Shown: positions 1 through 11,131 of the stretch, in pieces | Numbering within the stretch: position 1 is the first letter of the stretch | Layout of the letters: each line of letters begins with the position of its first letter | Assembly: GCA_004764695.1 (NCBI GenBank) | Contig: SMSO01000014.1 | Coordinates: 819,148-883,147, forward strand | Length of the DNA: 64,000 nucleotides | Source: Schizochytrium sp. TIO01 | Lineage: Eukaryota; Sar; Bigyra; Thraustochytrida; Thraustochytriidae | Direction of reading: 5' to 3' | Notes under the pieces: model-generated | Seen by the model: the letters and a program-made list of their open reading frames with translations, nothing else | What the model was told of the DNA's origin: nothing | Databases searched by the model: none | Made by a program: the position numbers and the translations under genes

Positions 1-1309
1 GAAGACACTATCACATCAATGTAATATTCGAAAAGACAATAGCACGGAATTGAAGAAGGCAATAAATGGCATAGCCTACCGTTTCTCTTTCCTTATTTTG
101 AACGAACTTTGTATTCGTAATTCTTCTGTTAAGTTAATTCAACTAGATTCATGAAGATCTGCCAGCTCTCAAGCAAGGCAACATATTTGAGTAGAAAATT
201 GTAAGCCTTTTAAGCGTCGATCACATCCACAGACCATAATTACGCGGTATCGATCAACTAAACACCGTACACAAACCCATAATGATAATTTAAGTTTACT
301 AATAAACGGGGTATCTCTTGAGGTGCGATTTGGCTTTAGCACAGCTTCAGAGAGAACTAATATATAGTTAACACGAATTTATTTGATCGACGTGCATTGC
401 ACACACGTTGTTAAAGATGAAACTCATTGGGTTAATAACATGTCGTCTGCCTGAAATAGTCCTACTATAGAAGTTGATCAGTATAATTTATAAATTTGCC
501 TCTGTTGAAAAGGTTCGTGGTGTGTCAATATTTGAAAAGCTGAAGTATGTCAACATGATGTCCCTACATTCTGGGTACAAGTATAGATCAATCTTTATTT
601 GGTGAATACTGAATATATAAATTTGAGCACCTTGGAACGAAGTGCTATTTCATTTTGTCTATGAATTTGAAAAAACAAATAAAGTAATATAAAAAGCAGA
701 AAACTCATCTAGATAGCTGCGGTCTTAGGGTTTGAAAAAGCAGACAGATAGGTTTGCAATATAAATTTATTATCTTGCAAATCAAAGTCAGCACGACAAT
801 CACGGTGATTTACATTCGTTGGTTCTCAACTTTTGATGAAAAGAAGATAGTGTTGAGGGAGGAGACAAGTTTCAAAGCTAAAGTGGAGATCTTATGTAGG
901 TACAATAAACTCCAGAAAAAGATTGATCTCGAGCTCATTTTATAGTCATCCCTGGAGCAGTAATACTGGCAAGAAAGAGAATGTTTCAAGATGCTCATGA
1001 ACGAAGATAACTCTCGAAAGGAACTAGTAAAAAAGGCGTCTACTAATATTTTAGATACTATCATAGTAGGGACCTTTAAAAAAAAAATCAAGTTGAGCAA
1101 AGAAAAAAGTAACCCAAACAGAGCATTTACAAACCCTGAACAGTTGGGGGGACTGTTTGTACAGTCAAGAGAATAGTCGCCTCCAGACTCAAGGCCCTCC
1201 ACAACTTGCAAATTCCTTCGCCACCGTACCCTGAGCGAATGAATAAGTGCTTGCTTCTCTAGAGCACTTTTGTCTATCTCACAATCTACAAAACCTCATC
1301 AACAACGTC
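1..1309. other. Intergenic, upstream of scaffold gene
   Basis: AT-rich sequence with stop codons in all frames. The longest open frames (around 810-1211) have no recognisable protein content. It presumably holds the promoter and 5' UTR of the + strand gene that starts at 1310. No clear TATA box, repeat or RNA gene was seen. Confidence 0.6.
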
Positions 1310-3295
1310 ATGCCAACCAATACCCGCGCCGCAAGGCGCGAGGCTCGCACTAAGGCTCGCACTGATGAAAGACCGCAGAGGTCCCGGACTTCGAGAATGT
1401 CATCTTCGTCAGCTTCATCAGCATCTTCTGCATCGTCTTCGCCCGAAGCTGCAACATCAACAAAGACTTTGAGAGCTCGAACTAGAGGAGCCACAAAATC
1501 GCGGCGAGAAATCGCAGAATTAACGTCAAAGTCTGCCTCAATGAAGCGCAAAAGTAGTGTCAAGAAGCCGCGAAAAAGATTGAGAAGGGAGGCCCTCGAA
1601 AAGGCAGATCAGGATGAAGAAGAGCAGCTTATTAGCAAGAGACTGAGGCGAAATCGTCGTGATGCCCAAGCTGAAGAAAAAGCATTCGAAGATACTCAGC
1701 ATCGAGGAAGAAGTCGAAGAATTCAAGTACATGCGACCAGGAGCTCTAAAGCTGGACGTGGAGGTAAATATGCAAGTAACGAAGATGACGAAGATTCAGA
1801 GGAGGTTGACATAGATGCATATTCTTCACAACCAGATGCGGATGAAGATGATGCGTATGAAGAAGAAGATGATGAAAACGATGGCAGCGGAGATGATCAA
1901 GAGGAAGAAGGAGATGATGGTGACAGTGATTCTGCTGAAGAGACTCAAGATAAGCGACCTGTGCACTCACGCCCAACGCGCAGGTCTGCAAGACATCAGG
2001 AACCGCCGGCATCGACATCCGGAGGTGCGAAAACACGGTCAGGAACCGCGGCGGTGTTTCAAACGACATCGCGTCCTACAAGGCATGCAACAATTGCCGT
2101 AGACTATGTAGATGCGGAAGAACCACTTAGTGTATACTTACCTTCAAGCACTGTAAAACCAGACCTTAAGCGTATCCTTCACCGCATGGATTTGGATGCA
2201 GAAGCTGCTTCAGCCCAATTAGCTCAGGAACGATCTATATCAGCAGCAGCGGCAACAGTAGCGGCAGGAGGAGGAGGCACCACGATCTCTTCAAATAATA
2301 TCCCTCCCACCTCAACGTCATTACCTCAAAGCTCGACCAACGGTGCACCAAATCTTACAGTGGAAACTAGGGAAGCTCTATCAAAGACAGCTGAAGATAA
2401 GCGCCTCAACAACGAATTAAAGCTCAGCGACATAAGTGGGATAGATTCCGACGATAATGGAGTCAGAAGTGGCGAAGAAGAGTCAAATCTTGAAAAACAG
2501 CGCTATCTTGTGCAACGATCCTCTCATCTTGATCTTGAGTATGACGCAGATAGTGACGACGAAGAGTTTGTCAAGACTCTGGTTGATGGCACGAATGCCA
2601 TCACGCTAGACGAGTTTGAGGTCATGATTGAGGTTGCCGAGCAAGAAGAGTTTATGGCTAATCTGTTTTCTTGGACTAATGACGAGTTAGCTCAAAAGGA
2701 TGGCCTGGAATCTTCACTTCAAAAATTGCGCCAGGTGGCTTCGCATAATCGTGGCGAAAACCCTTCTTCTTCGATGTCCCCTTGTGAAAAGGCTGCCGCT
2801 GAAGAATCTAGTACAGAAGATACTGATAACACTAGCGAAGTTGTATCTCAAGCGAAAGTTCTAACATCTATTGAGCGGCTTCAACTTCGTTTGAGAAGTT
2901 GTTCAGGGCCGCCTGATGTAGGGAGTTCAGTCCTCAATGAGCGTGTCGGAGCCCTTTTCCCTTTCAATTGTGCAAGACGACTGTCAGCTGCTTGTTGTAA
3001 GCAGGAGGTTCTGGAAAAGTTTATGCCCTATTGGCTAAAGAAGCGCGAACGGTATGGTCCTTTGCTACGCCGGTTTCAAAAGTCAGACCTGTTAGTGAAT
3101 TGGTCTATCACAGATGTTTACGCTGACGAGGATGACCTTCGTGGAGGAGATTGTATGACTCGACGTTCTGCACTATCCATGCTTTATACCCTGCGTGCCA
3201 TGCATGACGACTTCATTCAGCTCGAAACCTTAACGAGTAACATTACACGCCGTGAGCGTCTCAAACTGCAGCTTTTGCAAAGTAACTTAACATAA
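1310..3295 (+). CDS. Putative nuclear scaffold with BRPF-like C-terminal motif
   Basis: Single-exon protein of about 661 residues. The start is the ATG at 1310; the frame is open upstream only from non-ATG codons. The first ~140 residues are Arg/Lys/Ser-rich and basic, like a nuclear localisation region. Residues ~165-235 form a dense Asp/Glu block, followed by Ser/Ala-rich linker with short Ala and Gly runs, and a second acidic patch (DSDDEEFVKTLVDG). The best-folded part is near the C-terminus: at about residues 565-590 it reads FMPYWLKKRERYGPLLRRF. This resembles the YW-x-LKR...GxPLLRRLQ segment of BRPF-type histone-acetyltransferase scaffolds. No PHD finger or bromodomain is visible, so a chromatin role is inferred from composition and that one motif. 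It is convergent with the BAR-domain gene that follows. The existence of the gene is well supported; its function is tentative. Confidence 0.72.
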   Translation: MPTNTRAARREARTKARTDERPQRSRTSRMSSSSASSASSASSSPEAATSTKTLRARTRGATKSRREIAELTSKSASMKRKSSVKKPRKRLRREALEKADQDEEEQLISKRLRRNRRDAQAEEKAFEDTQHRGRSRRIQVHATRSSKAGRGGKYASNEDDEDSEEVDIDAYSSQPDADEDDAYEEEDDENDGSGDDQEEEGDDGDSDSAEETQDKRPVHSRPTRRSARHQEPPASTSGGAKTRSGTAAVFQTTSRPTRHATIAVDYVDAEEPLSVYLPSSTVKPDLKRILHRMDLDAEAASAQLAQERSISAAAATVAAGGGGTTISSNNIPPTSTSLPQSSTNGAPNLTVETREALSKTAEDKRLNNELKLSDISGIDSDDNGVRSGEEESNLEKQRYLVQRSSHLDLEYDADSDDEEFVKTLVDGTNAITLDEFEVMIEVAEQEEFMANLFSWTNDELAQKDGLESSLQKLRQVASHNRGENPSSSMSPCEKAAAEESSTEDTDNTSEVVSQAKVLTSIERLQLRLRSCSGPPDVGSSVLNERVGALFPFNCARRLSAACCKQEVLEKFMPYWLKKRERYGPLLRRFQKSDLLVNWSITDVYADEDDLRGGDCMTRRSALSMLYTLRAMHDDFIQLETLTSNITRRERLKLQLLQSNLT

Positions 3296-3721
3296 GATCA
3301 TCGTGGAATGAGCGAGCAAAACTGTGTGTAATATGTAACGCGATTATCTGCACAAACTGGAGAACTTATCTTGGCATTAGTGAAAAGGCACCAACATATT
3401 TCTAATGTGTTGCGTTAATAGACCAGGCAAATGCTGATACTAGGACAGGGATGTTCTGGAATTCTACAAACAAGAAGCAAATAACAATAAAACAGTAATA
3501 CACCAAGCTAGCAAAGTCAAGTTTAATTATTATAGTAGGTAAGGCTATTTTTAATCCATGTTCATATGTCGCAGTCATCAATTTCACCACACTTTCCATT
3601 TCGAAATACGATGAAGCAACCGGGAGGTTCCAACAATGCATCAAACTTTTTGTCGAGAAGGTAAATCCTGACAAGGTCTGAAACTATGGAAAAGGAAACG
3701 AAAAAGTTAGAGAGATCTCTT
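3296..3721. other. Convergent 3' intergenic gap
   Basis: About 430 nt between the stop codons of two convergent genes. It is AT-rich and should hold both 3' UTRs. Nothing else is seen. Confidence 0.6.
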
Positions 3722-5740
3722 TTACTCTTCCCAGGGATTCGTATCTTGTTGACGGCCATCCTCCAAACAGATCCAAAAGGACTCGCCAGTTGTGCGGCTA
3801 ATGTACTCTCGCCAACCATCCTTTTCGTTGATAGGGAAGCCGAGCTTCATTGTGACACCGCCCATCCAGCCATTGCCCTTCTCATTCCATGCAGAGATAG
3901 TCTTGCGAGGGCGGGGTCGAGATCGCAGCGCAGGAACTTCGTCTCGCTGCTCCTCACCCTTTAAAGATGATTCTGCAGATGGTTCGGCAGTCGTCGATGA
4001 GTTATTCATATCTAATTGCTGCTGTGCTTGTGGAGCCTTGTATACATTCTGACTTCTAGGTGGAAGAGGTGGTTGCTGCTCGGCTTGAGAGGCAGGCTCA
4101 TCGTTTTCAGTCAGAGATTCACCATGAGGAGAACTTGTCACAGGCTCTTCCAAATCATCATCTTCTTTGACTTGCTCCATGCGATGATTCTGCGAGTTTT
4201 GGATTTGTGTATAACTGTTACCATTGCCTTTGCCGTCACATCCTTCCTCGTTTACGACGTGCATTGGGGGGAGGGAAATGTTGTCTGGGCAACCCTCGTC
4301 ATCATCGTCATCATCCTCATCATGGTGTTTACGCTCCTCAGCATGCGGAGAGCTATGCACACTCTGAGCAATAGGCATTTGAGACGATGTTGTGGAAAAT
4401 GTGGTCTCTCCAGAACGATGTGAGCAGATGGATCCAGAAGCAGACCGTGAGACTGGAGTGGAGGACGACGTAGATGCATAAACCTCCTGAGTCTCATGGT
4501 CCCGAGAACTCCACTGTTGCTGTTGCTGCTCCGCATAATCATCGTAAATTGGAGAGCTTGGAGAGGAATATGTAGATCGTAGAGGGACAGGCGGAGGAGC
4601 AGACGGACGCGGCTCTTCAATTGTAGACAACGTAGGCGCCGATACAGTGCTTGCAGGAGACAGCGCTGAGGCATATCCGTGGGATCTATTCATGGATTGA
4701 GGCCCTGTCACAAGCGTAGCCCGCGGGAAAGACATATTCACATCCACGGGCGGAGCATTATCAGTTTTGCTACCTGTAAAACTAGAGCTGCTGGAAGGAA
4801 AGTTTAATGGAGCTCGCACCTGCGGTGCATTATCTGTATTGGCTCTGCCGACGAAGGCGCGAAGGTCGCTCTCAAATGAGAGTGACGCATGTCGTTGCTC
4901 AATCTCGCGCTGTCGCTGACGCTGTGCCTTGAAATCTTCCAGGCGTTTCCAAAAGTCTTTGATGTAAGCTTGCATTCCTGCCGTTGCATCACCAAGCGTG
5001 ACGTTCTGCTCTTCGGGACTGCACGAGGAAGGTGAGGCGAGGCAATCTTTGAGCTTGAAGGCACAATCGCAGTATTGTCGAACGAACACGTACTCACGAT
5101 AGGCAAATCCACGACGAGCCTCGATCATAATAAAGTCAAAGAAGTCGCAAATAGCGCGATACAGTGTATCGAAGTTCTCTCTTGCCACGTCGAGTTCATG
5201 TGCATGCGGGACCTCCTCGGTTGAAAATGACTTCCCTCGCTGCATCAATTTGCGTGCTCCAACGTCCACCTTGCGACGGAGCTTCTCTCGTGTCAAGAGT
5301 CTTCTGTCGAGCTCAGCCAGGTCTCGAAGCAGGCGGGTGATGAGCACTGCCTTCTCCTTGACGAGGCGAATGGTTTTCTGAAACGTGTCCAGTACGCGTA
5401 AAGAGCATCCATTTTCATCCATGGCATGGCCCACGGCTCCAAGTGCCTCGGGCATAGCATCTGTGGACATGAGTCCTGCAGTGCGTCGCATTGCCTCAAT
5501 CGATGCAACCCACGAGTTTAGAACCTTGTGACATTGCTTGAGTTCATTCTGAATTGTCACGATCTTGTTACGATTCTCCCGAAATGCCGTCGGATACACT
5601 CCAAGCGACTCTGCTTCGGCCTGTTGTTTCTGATCCTTCTTCGTAACGCTCTGCAGCGCAGACTTGAGTCCCGAGGTCGCTCCTTTTATCCACAAGGGGC
5701 TGCTTCCGGACCCGGACGAGCTCGTGGACCCGCGTCTCAT
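3722..5740 (-). CDS. BAR-domain protein with C-terminal WW-like module
   Basis: Predicted membrane-curvature adaptor of about 672 residues. I start at the ATG at 5740; the open frame extends upstream only from a TTG. Residues ~25-265 are helical and heptad-like (for example the stretch around RLLRDLAELDRRLLTREKLR, then RRKVDVGARKL) and fit a BAR domain, which dimerises and binds curved membranes. A long low-complexity middle follows, with Ser/Pro/Gln runs, a poly-Asp block and proline motifs suited to SH3 partners (PPPVPLRS, QQPPLPPRS). The C-terminus has a WW-like stretch (GWREYISRTTGESFW) ending NPWEE, with aromatic spacing close to but not exactly a canonical WW domain. A role in endocytosis or actin-linked membrane traffic is inferred. 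No break or frameshift is seen. Confidence 0.72.
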   Translation of the reverse strand: MRRGSTSSSGSGSSPLWIKGATSGLKSALQSVTKKDQKQQAEAESLGVYPTAFRENRNKIVTIQNELKQCHKVLNSWVASIEAMRRTAGLMSTDAMPEALGAVGHAMDENGCSLRVLDTFQKTIRLVKEKAVLITRLLRDLAELDRRLLTREKLRRKVDVGARKLMQRGKSFSTEEVPHAHELDVARENFDTLYRAICDFFDFIMIEARRGFAYREYVFVRQYCDCAFKLKDCLASPSSCSPEEQNVTLGDATAGMQAYIKDFWKRLEDFKAQRQRQREIEQRHASLSFESDLRAFVGRANTDNAPQVRAPLNFPSSSSSFTGSKTDNAPPVDVNMSFPRATLVTGPQSMNRSHGYASALSPASTVSAPTLSTIEEPRPSAPPPVPLRSTYSSPSSPIYDDYAEQQQQQWSSRDHETQEVYASTSSSTPVSRSASGSICSHRSGETTFSTTSSQMPIAQSVHSSPHAEERKHHDEDDDDDDEGCPDNISLPPMHVVNEEGCDGKGNGNSYTQIQNSQNHRMEQVKEDDDLEEPVTSSPHGESLTENDEPASQAEQQPPLPPRSQNVYKAPQAQQQLDMNNSSTTAEPSAESSLKGEEQRDEVPALRSRPRPRKTISAWNEKGNGWMGGVTMKLGFPINEKDGWREYISRTTGESFWICLEDGRQQDTNPWEE

Positions 5741-6524
5741 TCTTGCAGACCACGTGCAGGTCTTCACCTGCCCAACCGTCACGTCCAAACTTTCCTTAGC
5801 TCCCAGCCACTCTAAGCGAGCCGCCACGAGCCCAATTTGGCTTTGCAATGCCTCCAGCGACTGCTCCGGGCGATGGCACGGGTCCCACGAACTACGCTCA
5901 GTGTTTTTGTAATCCCAGTTTTACAGCTCTTTGGCACGGCTAGTGTTTCGGCTGAATGGCCCGTAGTACTTCCTCTCTTCCTCTTTGGTCAGCTCACTAA
6001 TAATTACAATTCTCTTTTGTTCACCAATTCTGCCGAAAAGGGAGAAACAGATGAGAATGAAATGAAAGCGATGGATCGCGAATGGATGAAAACGAGGTCA
6101 AAGATTTGCTTGGGATTTCGGAGAGCGAGCAAAGTCGAGTTTTCCGAGGGCTGAAGAAGCTCAGTATGGTTTTCTTGGGAAGCTCTAGTTCGGGAGAAGG
6201 ATTGGCGGATGGACGTAGTTGATGGGGAGGCACGGTCCGTAGTAAGAAGTCAGCCGGGGTAAAGGTCTATTTTAGGAAATTTATGCAACGTTAAACACGT
6301 AGGTACGAGTATGAGTATTCCTTTCACTTCACTAACCTTGGCCACGATGATGCTGGAAGCCGCACCTCTCGCACCAGGAAGGGAGAGCAGTAACACCAGC
6401 AGTACAGCGCCACGGCCTCTCCACAAGCTGGCCTCTAGTGCATACGCGTGATCGCTCCGTCCTCAGATCTTGCGCTTCGCGTTTCGGTTTTGGGCTCCTC
6501 AAGTTCTCCACCTTCATCCCCAGC

Positions 6525-6565
6525 TTCAAATTCAAATTCAAATTCAAATTCAAATTCAAATTCAA
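6525..6565. repeat. (TTCAAA)n microsatellite
   Basis: Nearly seven perfect copies of TTCAAA in tandem. Intergenic. Confidence 0.95.
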
Positions 6566-6780
6566 TTATAACTCCATCTTTGTTCGCCGCACTGACTGAT
6601 CCGCCGAGTCATCAAACGCGTTGTTGCCATTCCTCATCGCATTTAAATGAACTTATAAGTAGGTTATGCTACCCATAAACTCACTTATCTGCGTATACTC
6701 CATTTATGGAGGCACTTCAAACAGGGGTGAACGCGGGGAACGTAAACTTCCAGGAGGCTTGAAGAGTTGGCAAGCTGGCT

Positions 6781-6880
6781 TCTCTCTTTTTCTTTTTCTC
6801 TTTCTTTTTTCACAAAAGAAAGAAAGAAAGAAAGAAAGAAAGACAGAAAGAAAGAAAGAATTAGAAAGAAGGAGTAAATA
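6781..6880. repeat. (CTTT)n tract followed by (GAAA)n tract
   Basis: A pyrimidine tract of C/T (6781-6811) is followed after three bases by a GAAA-type purine tract (to about 6880). The two arms are complementary and can fold as a long imperfect hairpin. Confidence 0.85.
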
Positions 6881-9800
6881 GTAAATAGAAAAAGAAGGAG
6901 GGGTAGGTACAGACTAGGGTGTTCTAGTGTCTGAGCAACCCTTTTCCACTTTTCAAAGCCAACAACAGTGCTCTCTCTCACTGAAGATTTGGTTAGCAGT
7001 TAACAAACGCTGCAAAGAACGATAACTAACATGCGTAGAGTGTGCAGTACTTAACTTAAAACCGGCAATCGTGGGCAACAAATCAACTAGCCAGCAATCT
7101 GCAGCAGCCTGTGCAACTAACCTTCTATCACAGGCAGGAGCTCAACTGCCGCTTCCACCTGACCATCAAAGGCCAATCGCACAAGAAATGCCTTCACGTC
7201 TTTGATCTTCTTCCCTCATTTGTTTTGCAATCATTCTCTTCAACGCCTGTTCTCCCTCCGTCCGTTGCGACTGCTAGCTCTGCTCCTAGCATTTACTATA
7301 ACATGGGTAAAAAAACCAAAAAAAACCAAAACACTTTTATAAGCTGCTACTGCCTGCTGCTAAAGTATTCCCTAGATAGGCCAATGCGTGACTGTTTACA
7401 AAGAGAGTCGCAGCGAAGGTTTTGCTTAGGTAGCTTTAGGAAACCTCTAGCGCAGTGGCTGAGGCGATTCCCAAGACAAATTAACTGTTTATAAATTTAA
7501 ATAATAATGAAAAACATTAATTGAACTTGAGTTTTTCTACAATAAAATAAAATAAACAAAATTTAAAATATATATAAAATGAAAAAACTAAGGAACTTTC
7601 TTTCTTTTTCAAAAGAAAAGGATTGAGCTTGAATTGTAAACTGTTTGGTAATAAAAAAGGAGACACCCATCGAGTTCAGATTTGGAGTTCAAGATGGGCC
7701 TGGCTGAGTTCGAAGAGCCCAGGGCGACGACGCTTTCTTTGGAGCTCGAGGATCCCTGGGCGTGCTCGAGACGCGAGCTTCCTCCGTCGTGAACTAAACT
7801 AAATCGCAGGTGCCGGTCTCCAGCGTCAAGTTTCGGGTCAGGATATCCTGATACATGACCTGGAATGGCCACCAGTTCGACAACGCGCGGGGCATTGGAG
7901 AAGCAAGCGGAGGCCGGCGAGAAGCCCTGAGACGGGCCGCCAATGCAGAGCGCGAAGGCAAGAGCTGCGAAGACCCGAGCCAGCCTCGGCTCTATTGACT
8001 CCAACAGCCCAGAGCGAGCGAGCTCTCTTGAATGCAAAATGGGAATGAAATTTGAATTCGCCAAATTCGAATTCGCCAACAACGCGGTAAACGGAGCTTC
8101 GAAGTCACCACCTGGCGCCAAGACAAACCCTGCAAACAAATCGCTGCGAGCTGCTGCGAGCTGCTAGCGAGGTACACGGACACCGCGAACCGCAAGCTCT
8201 TCTTTGGCACTAGACGGCTCTCATGGCATTGAAAGGCCTAGCTAGCCTCAATGTGTCTTGGTCGCAGGTGTGTGTTTATGTGTGTGCTTTGTGTGTGTGT
8301 GCTTTATGGTGAGGATGCTCAACTCGAGCGGATAATGTTGGGACTCCGCTGATGAATGCCGGGGATTGGCGCGAAGAGAGCTCGGCCGCGATCATGCTCC
8401 GATTATGTTCGCTCCGGAGAGCAGGCTGGGGGTCCTTCCATGGATCGACTTGGATTGGAAACTTTTGATTGCAAAAGTGGTAGCGAGGTACTTCTATGAA
8501 CGGCCAAAGACTGCAGGCACTGGCGGTATTTAGTGCTGTGGAGATGTTGGCGGCTTGTCCGCGTGTGGGGTCTCTTCCGTTCGCGCGTTTGGATGCATGG
8601 ATTGGTTCAGGAATCGCTTCGGAGGCCCGCCGCAGGAAGGTGTGACTCGCAAGTTCAAGTGAATGTCGGAATATGCGTTCTCGAAGGGGGCTGGTGTAAC
8701 CAGCAGTAGCAGTAACTTGTGATTTGTTGCTATTGTTCGAAGTGGAAGGCGGTTTGGAAGGCCTCCCAAGCGGTGACGTGAGCCTCTGGCTTAGTTTGGA
8801 GAGGTGCCATTCTTGCCGAGCGAGCTCTCCCAGGCAACTCCGATTTACTGCGCAGCGTGAGGGCTCAGGAAAACCTGCTTTTCTCACGTTCGTTCGAGAA
8901 ACATCGACCAGCAAGGGCAAACTTGGAAGCACCGTCGTTTCTTTGGATGAACGAATGCATCACCATAGATGCAGAGCAACGATAACGGCAGGCTCCTCGC
9001 GGAAACAATTAAAACTATACTAGAGAATGCAGCCTCGCAATACTTTTAATGTTCCTGTCTCATCTCATAGTCGGCTAATGCCAACGATAGACGGTATCCG
9101 AGCCACATTCGGGTTTAGCAGTCAGCTTCGACCCTTCATTCCCTTCATTTTACACACTCTAACCCATCATCTGGAAGACCTCGCGACATTGAGATGCCAG
9201 TCAAGATCATGTGAATAGCTCGAGTATCATACGCTCACATGCGTTGCTGTATGCTGCGGCTTGCTATGTTTATGGTTAGTTTCTGCTTAAAGCTTGAGTG
9301 GCAAAAGTATAACACATTTCTAACGTCGCGAGGTGAACATGCCTTGAAAAGTTAATGTGAGTGGATCAACGAAGGCATTGCTAGGATGTGCAGTTTGCAT
9401 TATGAATTAGCGCCATAAAGCCAGCTCAATTGCAGCTATCTGTCTCTCATGATTGAACTATGCTAATGTATCGCTATAGACAAAACTGTTTTTGATATTT
9501 ATTTTTCTCAACCTTATAAAATGGACTAATGTACAGCACGGGGCGTTAATAATTGAGTTCCAATTATATTCCTTCCCTCTCCGCCGTCAATGATACCAAC
9601 TATACTTTGAATTTACACACCCAAGCATGTCTCAATGGTATTCTTGTACATTAGTCTATCCATTTGCTGTCCTGCAGTACATCCATATTACATACATCAA
9701 TCGTTCATTCATTCATTCAATATACTTATAATTCACATTTATTTCAACCTTTAAGTTTCAACTATCACTGGCCGCAAGTGCACCCCCAAGCTGATTAGGT

Positions 9801-10595
9801 GGTTAAATGGAAATATAATGTAATTATACTGTGAGCTTGGGGGGATGGAAAAACTACCCTTCTCAGCGAACCTCCTTAATACTGACTCTCTGATTTTCTT
9901 TTTCTTACTTTTTGCCGAAAGAAAAGATTTTTCCGCCCCTACCAATAAGGGGGAGGTTTAGTGAATTAAGGTGGTTCTAGATTTTCCCTCGAAAAGAGAT
10001 AAGGGCCTAAGCAGAGAAGGGAAGAATTAAAAAGGCCCTTTTAAAGACCTTTTTTAGCACAGGCAGACCACGAACTCCGTCGCTGTTGCTGCTCTCGTTG
10101 CTGCTACCGCGCAAGGTACGTTGTCTGATTCTGGTACTGCTGCTTGGTTCATGGCAACACTCACCTGTTTGCCTCATCGACGCCGCTTCTGGTGCCGAAA
10201 ACCCCGCTGAGTTGGTGGCATTGGCACTAAGACCTTTGCTCAATGCTTCCTCTACTGTTTTGGCGACTCTCCTTCAGCAACGTAGGACGCTGAAGCGCGC
10301 AGGGCTTTGGCAATGGACTTCAATACCTCTGCATGAGTAGCTGACTAACTTGGAATTCGCTCTGCCCCTTTTGTTTGGATACGTTTTTTTGTTCGTCGCT
10401 GTGTGGCGTGTTACTGTTTATGTGTATATTCTTTGTTTTGACTGTATGACGTGATCTTTGTTGTTGATACGGACTGCGATGTGGACTCAACTCAAATTCT
10501 GGCTGTTTTAACGCTATGCATGATGTACTTTGGCTATTCCTTTCATCTTAAATAATTGCTATGCAACTCTGTTGTTTGGGGTGTTCGCAGGAACC

Positions 10596-11131
10596 ATGAA
10601 CAAGACCGCAAGCAAGTCCGCCAAGGCGGCCTCGTCCAAGGTCTCGGCGAAGAAGTCGAGTTCTGACAGCAAGCGCCGTAAGAAGCGTACGGAAACCTTC
10701 TCCTCTTACATCTACAAGGTTCTTAAGCAGGTTCACCCGGACACTGGTATCTCTCGCCGCGCCATGAGCATCATGAACTCATTTGTCAATGACTCCTTTG
10801 ACCGCCTCGCAAACGAGGCCATCAAGCTTGCTCGCTACAATGAGCGCGCCACACTCACCTCACGCGAGATCCAGACTGCTGTCCGCCTTTTGCTTCCCGG
10901 CGAACTCGCCAAGCACGCTGTATCTGAGGGCACCAAGGCTGTCACTAAGTTCACCTCGTCATCACAGGGAGCGGTAAGTTTCATTTTGACAATAATAGAA
11001 AATTGTCAATGGCGCACCAGCCAATACTCTCTCTCAGCATAACTGCTACCGTTGTAAATTCGTTTGGTTGTAATCTGGGACTAACTTTTGCATACCTATC
11101 CTATATACTTCGATGTGCACTTTCACAGTAA
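10596..11131 (+). CDS. Histone H2B, two exons
   Basis: Core histone H2B, which pairs with H2A in the nucleosome. The ATG at 10596 gives a Lys/Ser/Ala-rich tail (~35 residues), then the histone fold: [33 protein letters not shown], and the C-terminal helix [20 protein letters not shown]. This is essentially full length for the family (126 residues). Exon 1 is 10596-10973. A consensus donor gtaagt begins at 10974, exactly between codons. The matching acceptor tttcacag ends at 11128, with a branch-like ACTAAC at 11080-11085, 44 nt upstream. Exon 2 begins with the stop codon TAA (11129-11131). Without splicing the frame would add 22 odd residues unlike any H2B. An upstream 5' UTR intron ending at 10590 is likely. 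No other histone gene is visible nearby. Confidence 0.93.
10974..11128 (+). other. Intron of H2B, ends at the stop codon
   Basis: 155-nt phase-0 intron with donor GTAAGT, branch-like ACTAAC at 11080-11085 and acceptor TTTCACAG. It separates the last sense codon from the stop codon. Read from the sequence; not confirmed by transcripts. Confidence 0.75.

Larger units (their letters stand above)
5741..10595. other. 4.9-kb intergenic region, repeats and H2B 5' flank
   Basis: No protein-coding gene is supported here. The long minus frame 8276-8932 lacks an early ATG and family features. The region holds a hexanucleotide repeat at 6525-6565, a pyrimidine/purine tract pair at 6781-6880, GT-rich DNA at 8266-8308 and AT-rich DNA at 7480-7620. 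The last part is the H2B 5' flank: a polypyrimidine-poor but plausible 3' splice site (gtgttcgcag) ends at 10590, five bases before the H2B ATG, suggesting a 5' UTR intron. A donor such as the gtacgt at 10116 is possible but unproven. On the minus strand a consensus donor (cag|gtgagt) at 10165/10164 ends a short open segment; it may belong to an unresolved exon. Confidence 0.5.

Noticed and set aside
810-1211. 133-codon minus-strand frame upstream of the scaffold gene
   Set aside because: Composition looks random, with no family features and AT-rich surroundings.
7446-7520. tRNA-like A-box (tagcgcagtggctgaggcg)
   Set aside because: No B-box or matching acceptor and T-arm follows; the downstream sequence is AT-rich.
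8276-8932. 218-codon minus-strand open frame
   Set aside because: It starts at GTG with no ATG in its first ~190 codons, has no recognisable motif, and ends in translated GT-repeat.
10007-10243. Minus-strand open segment ending at a consensus donor upstream of H2B
   Set aside because: Neighbouring minus-strand frames are broken by stops and no initiator ATG or family match is visible. Noted in the region entry only.
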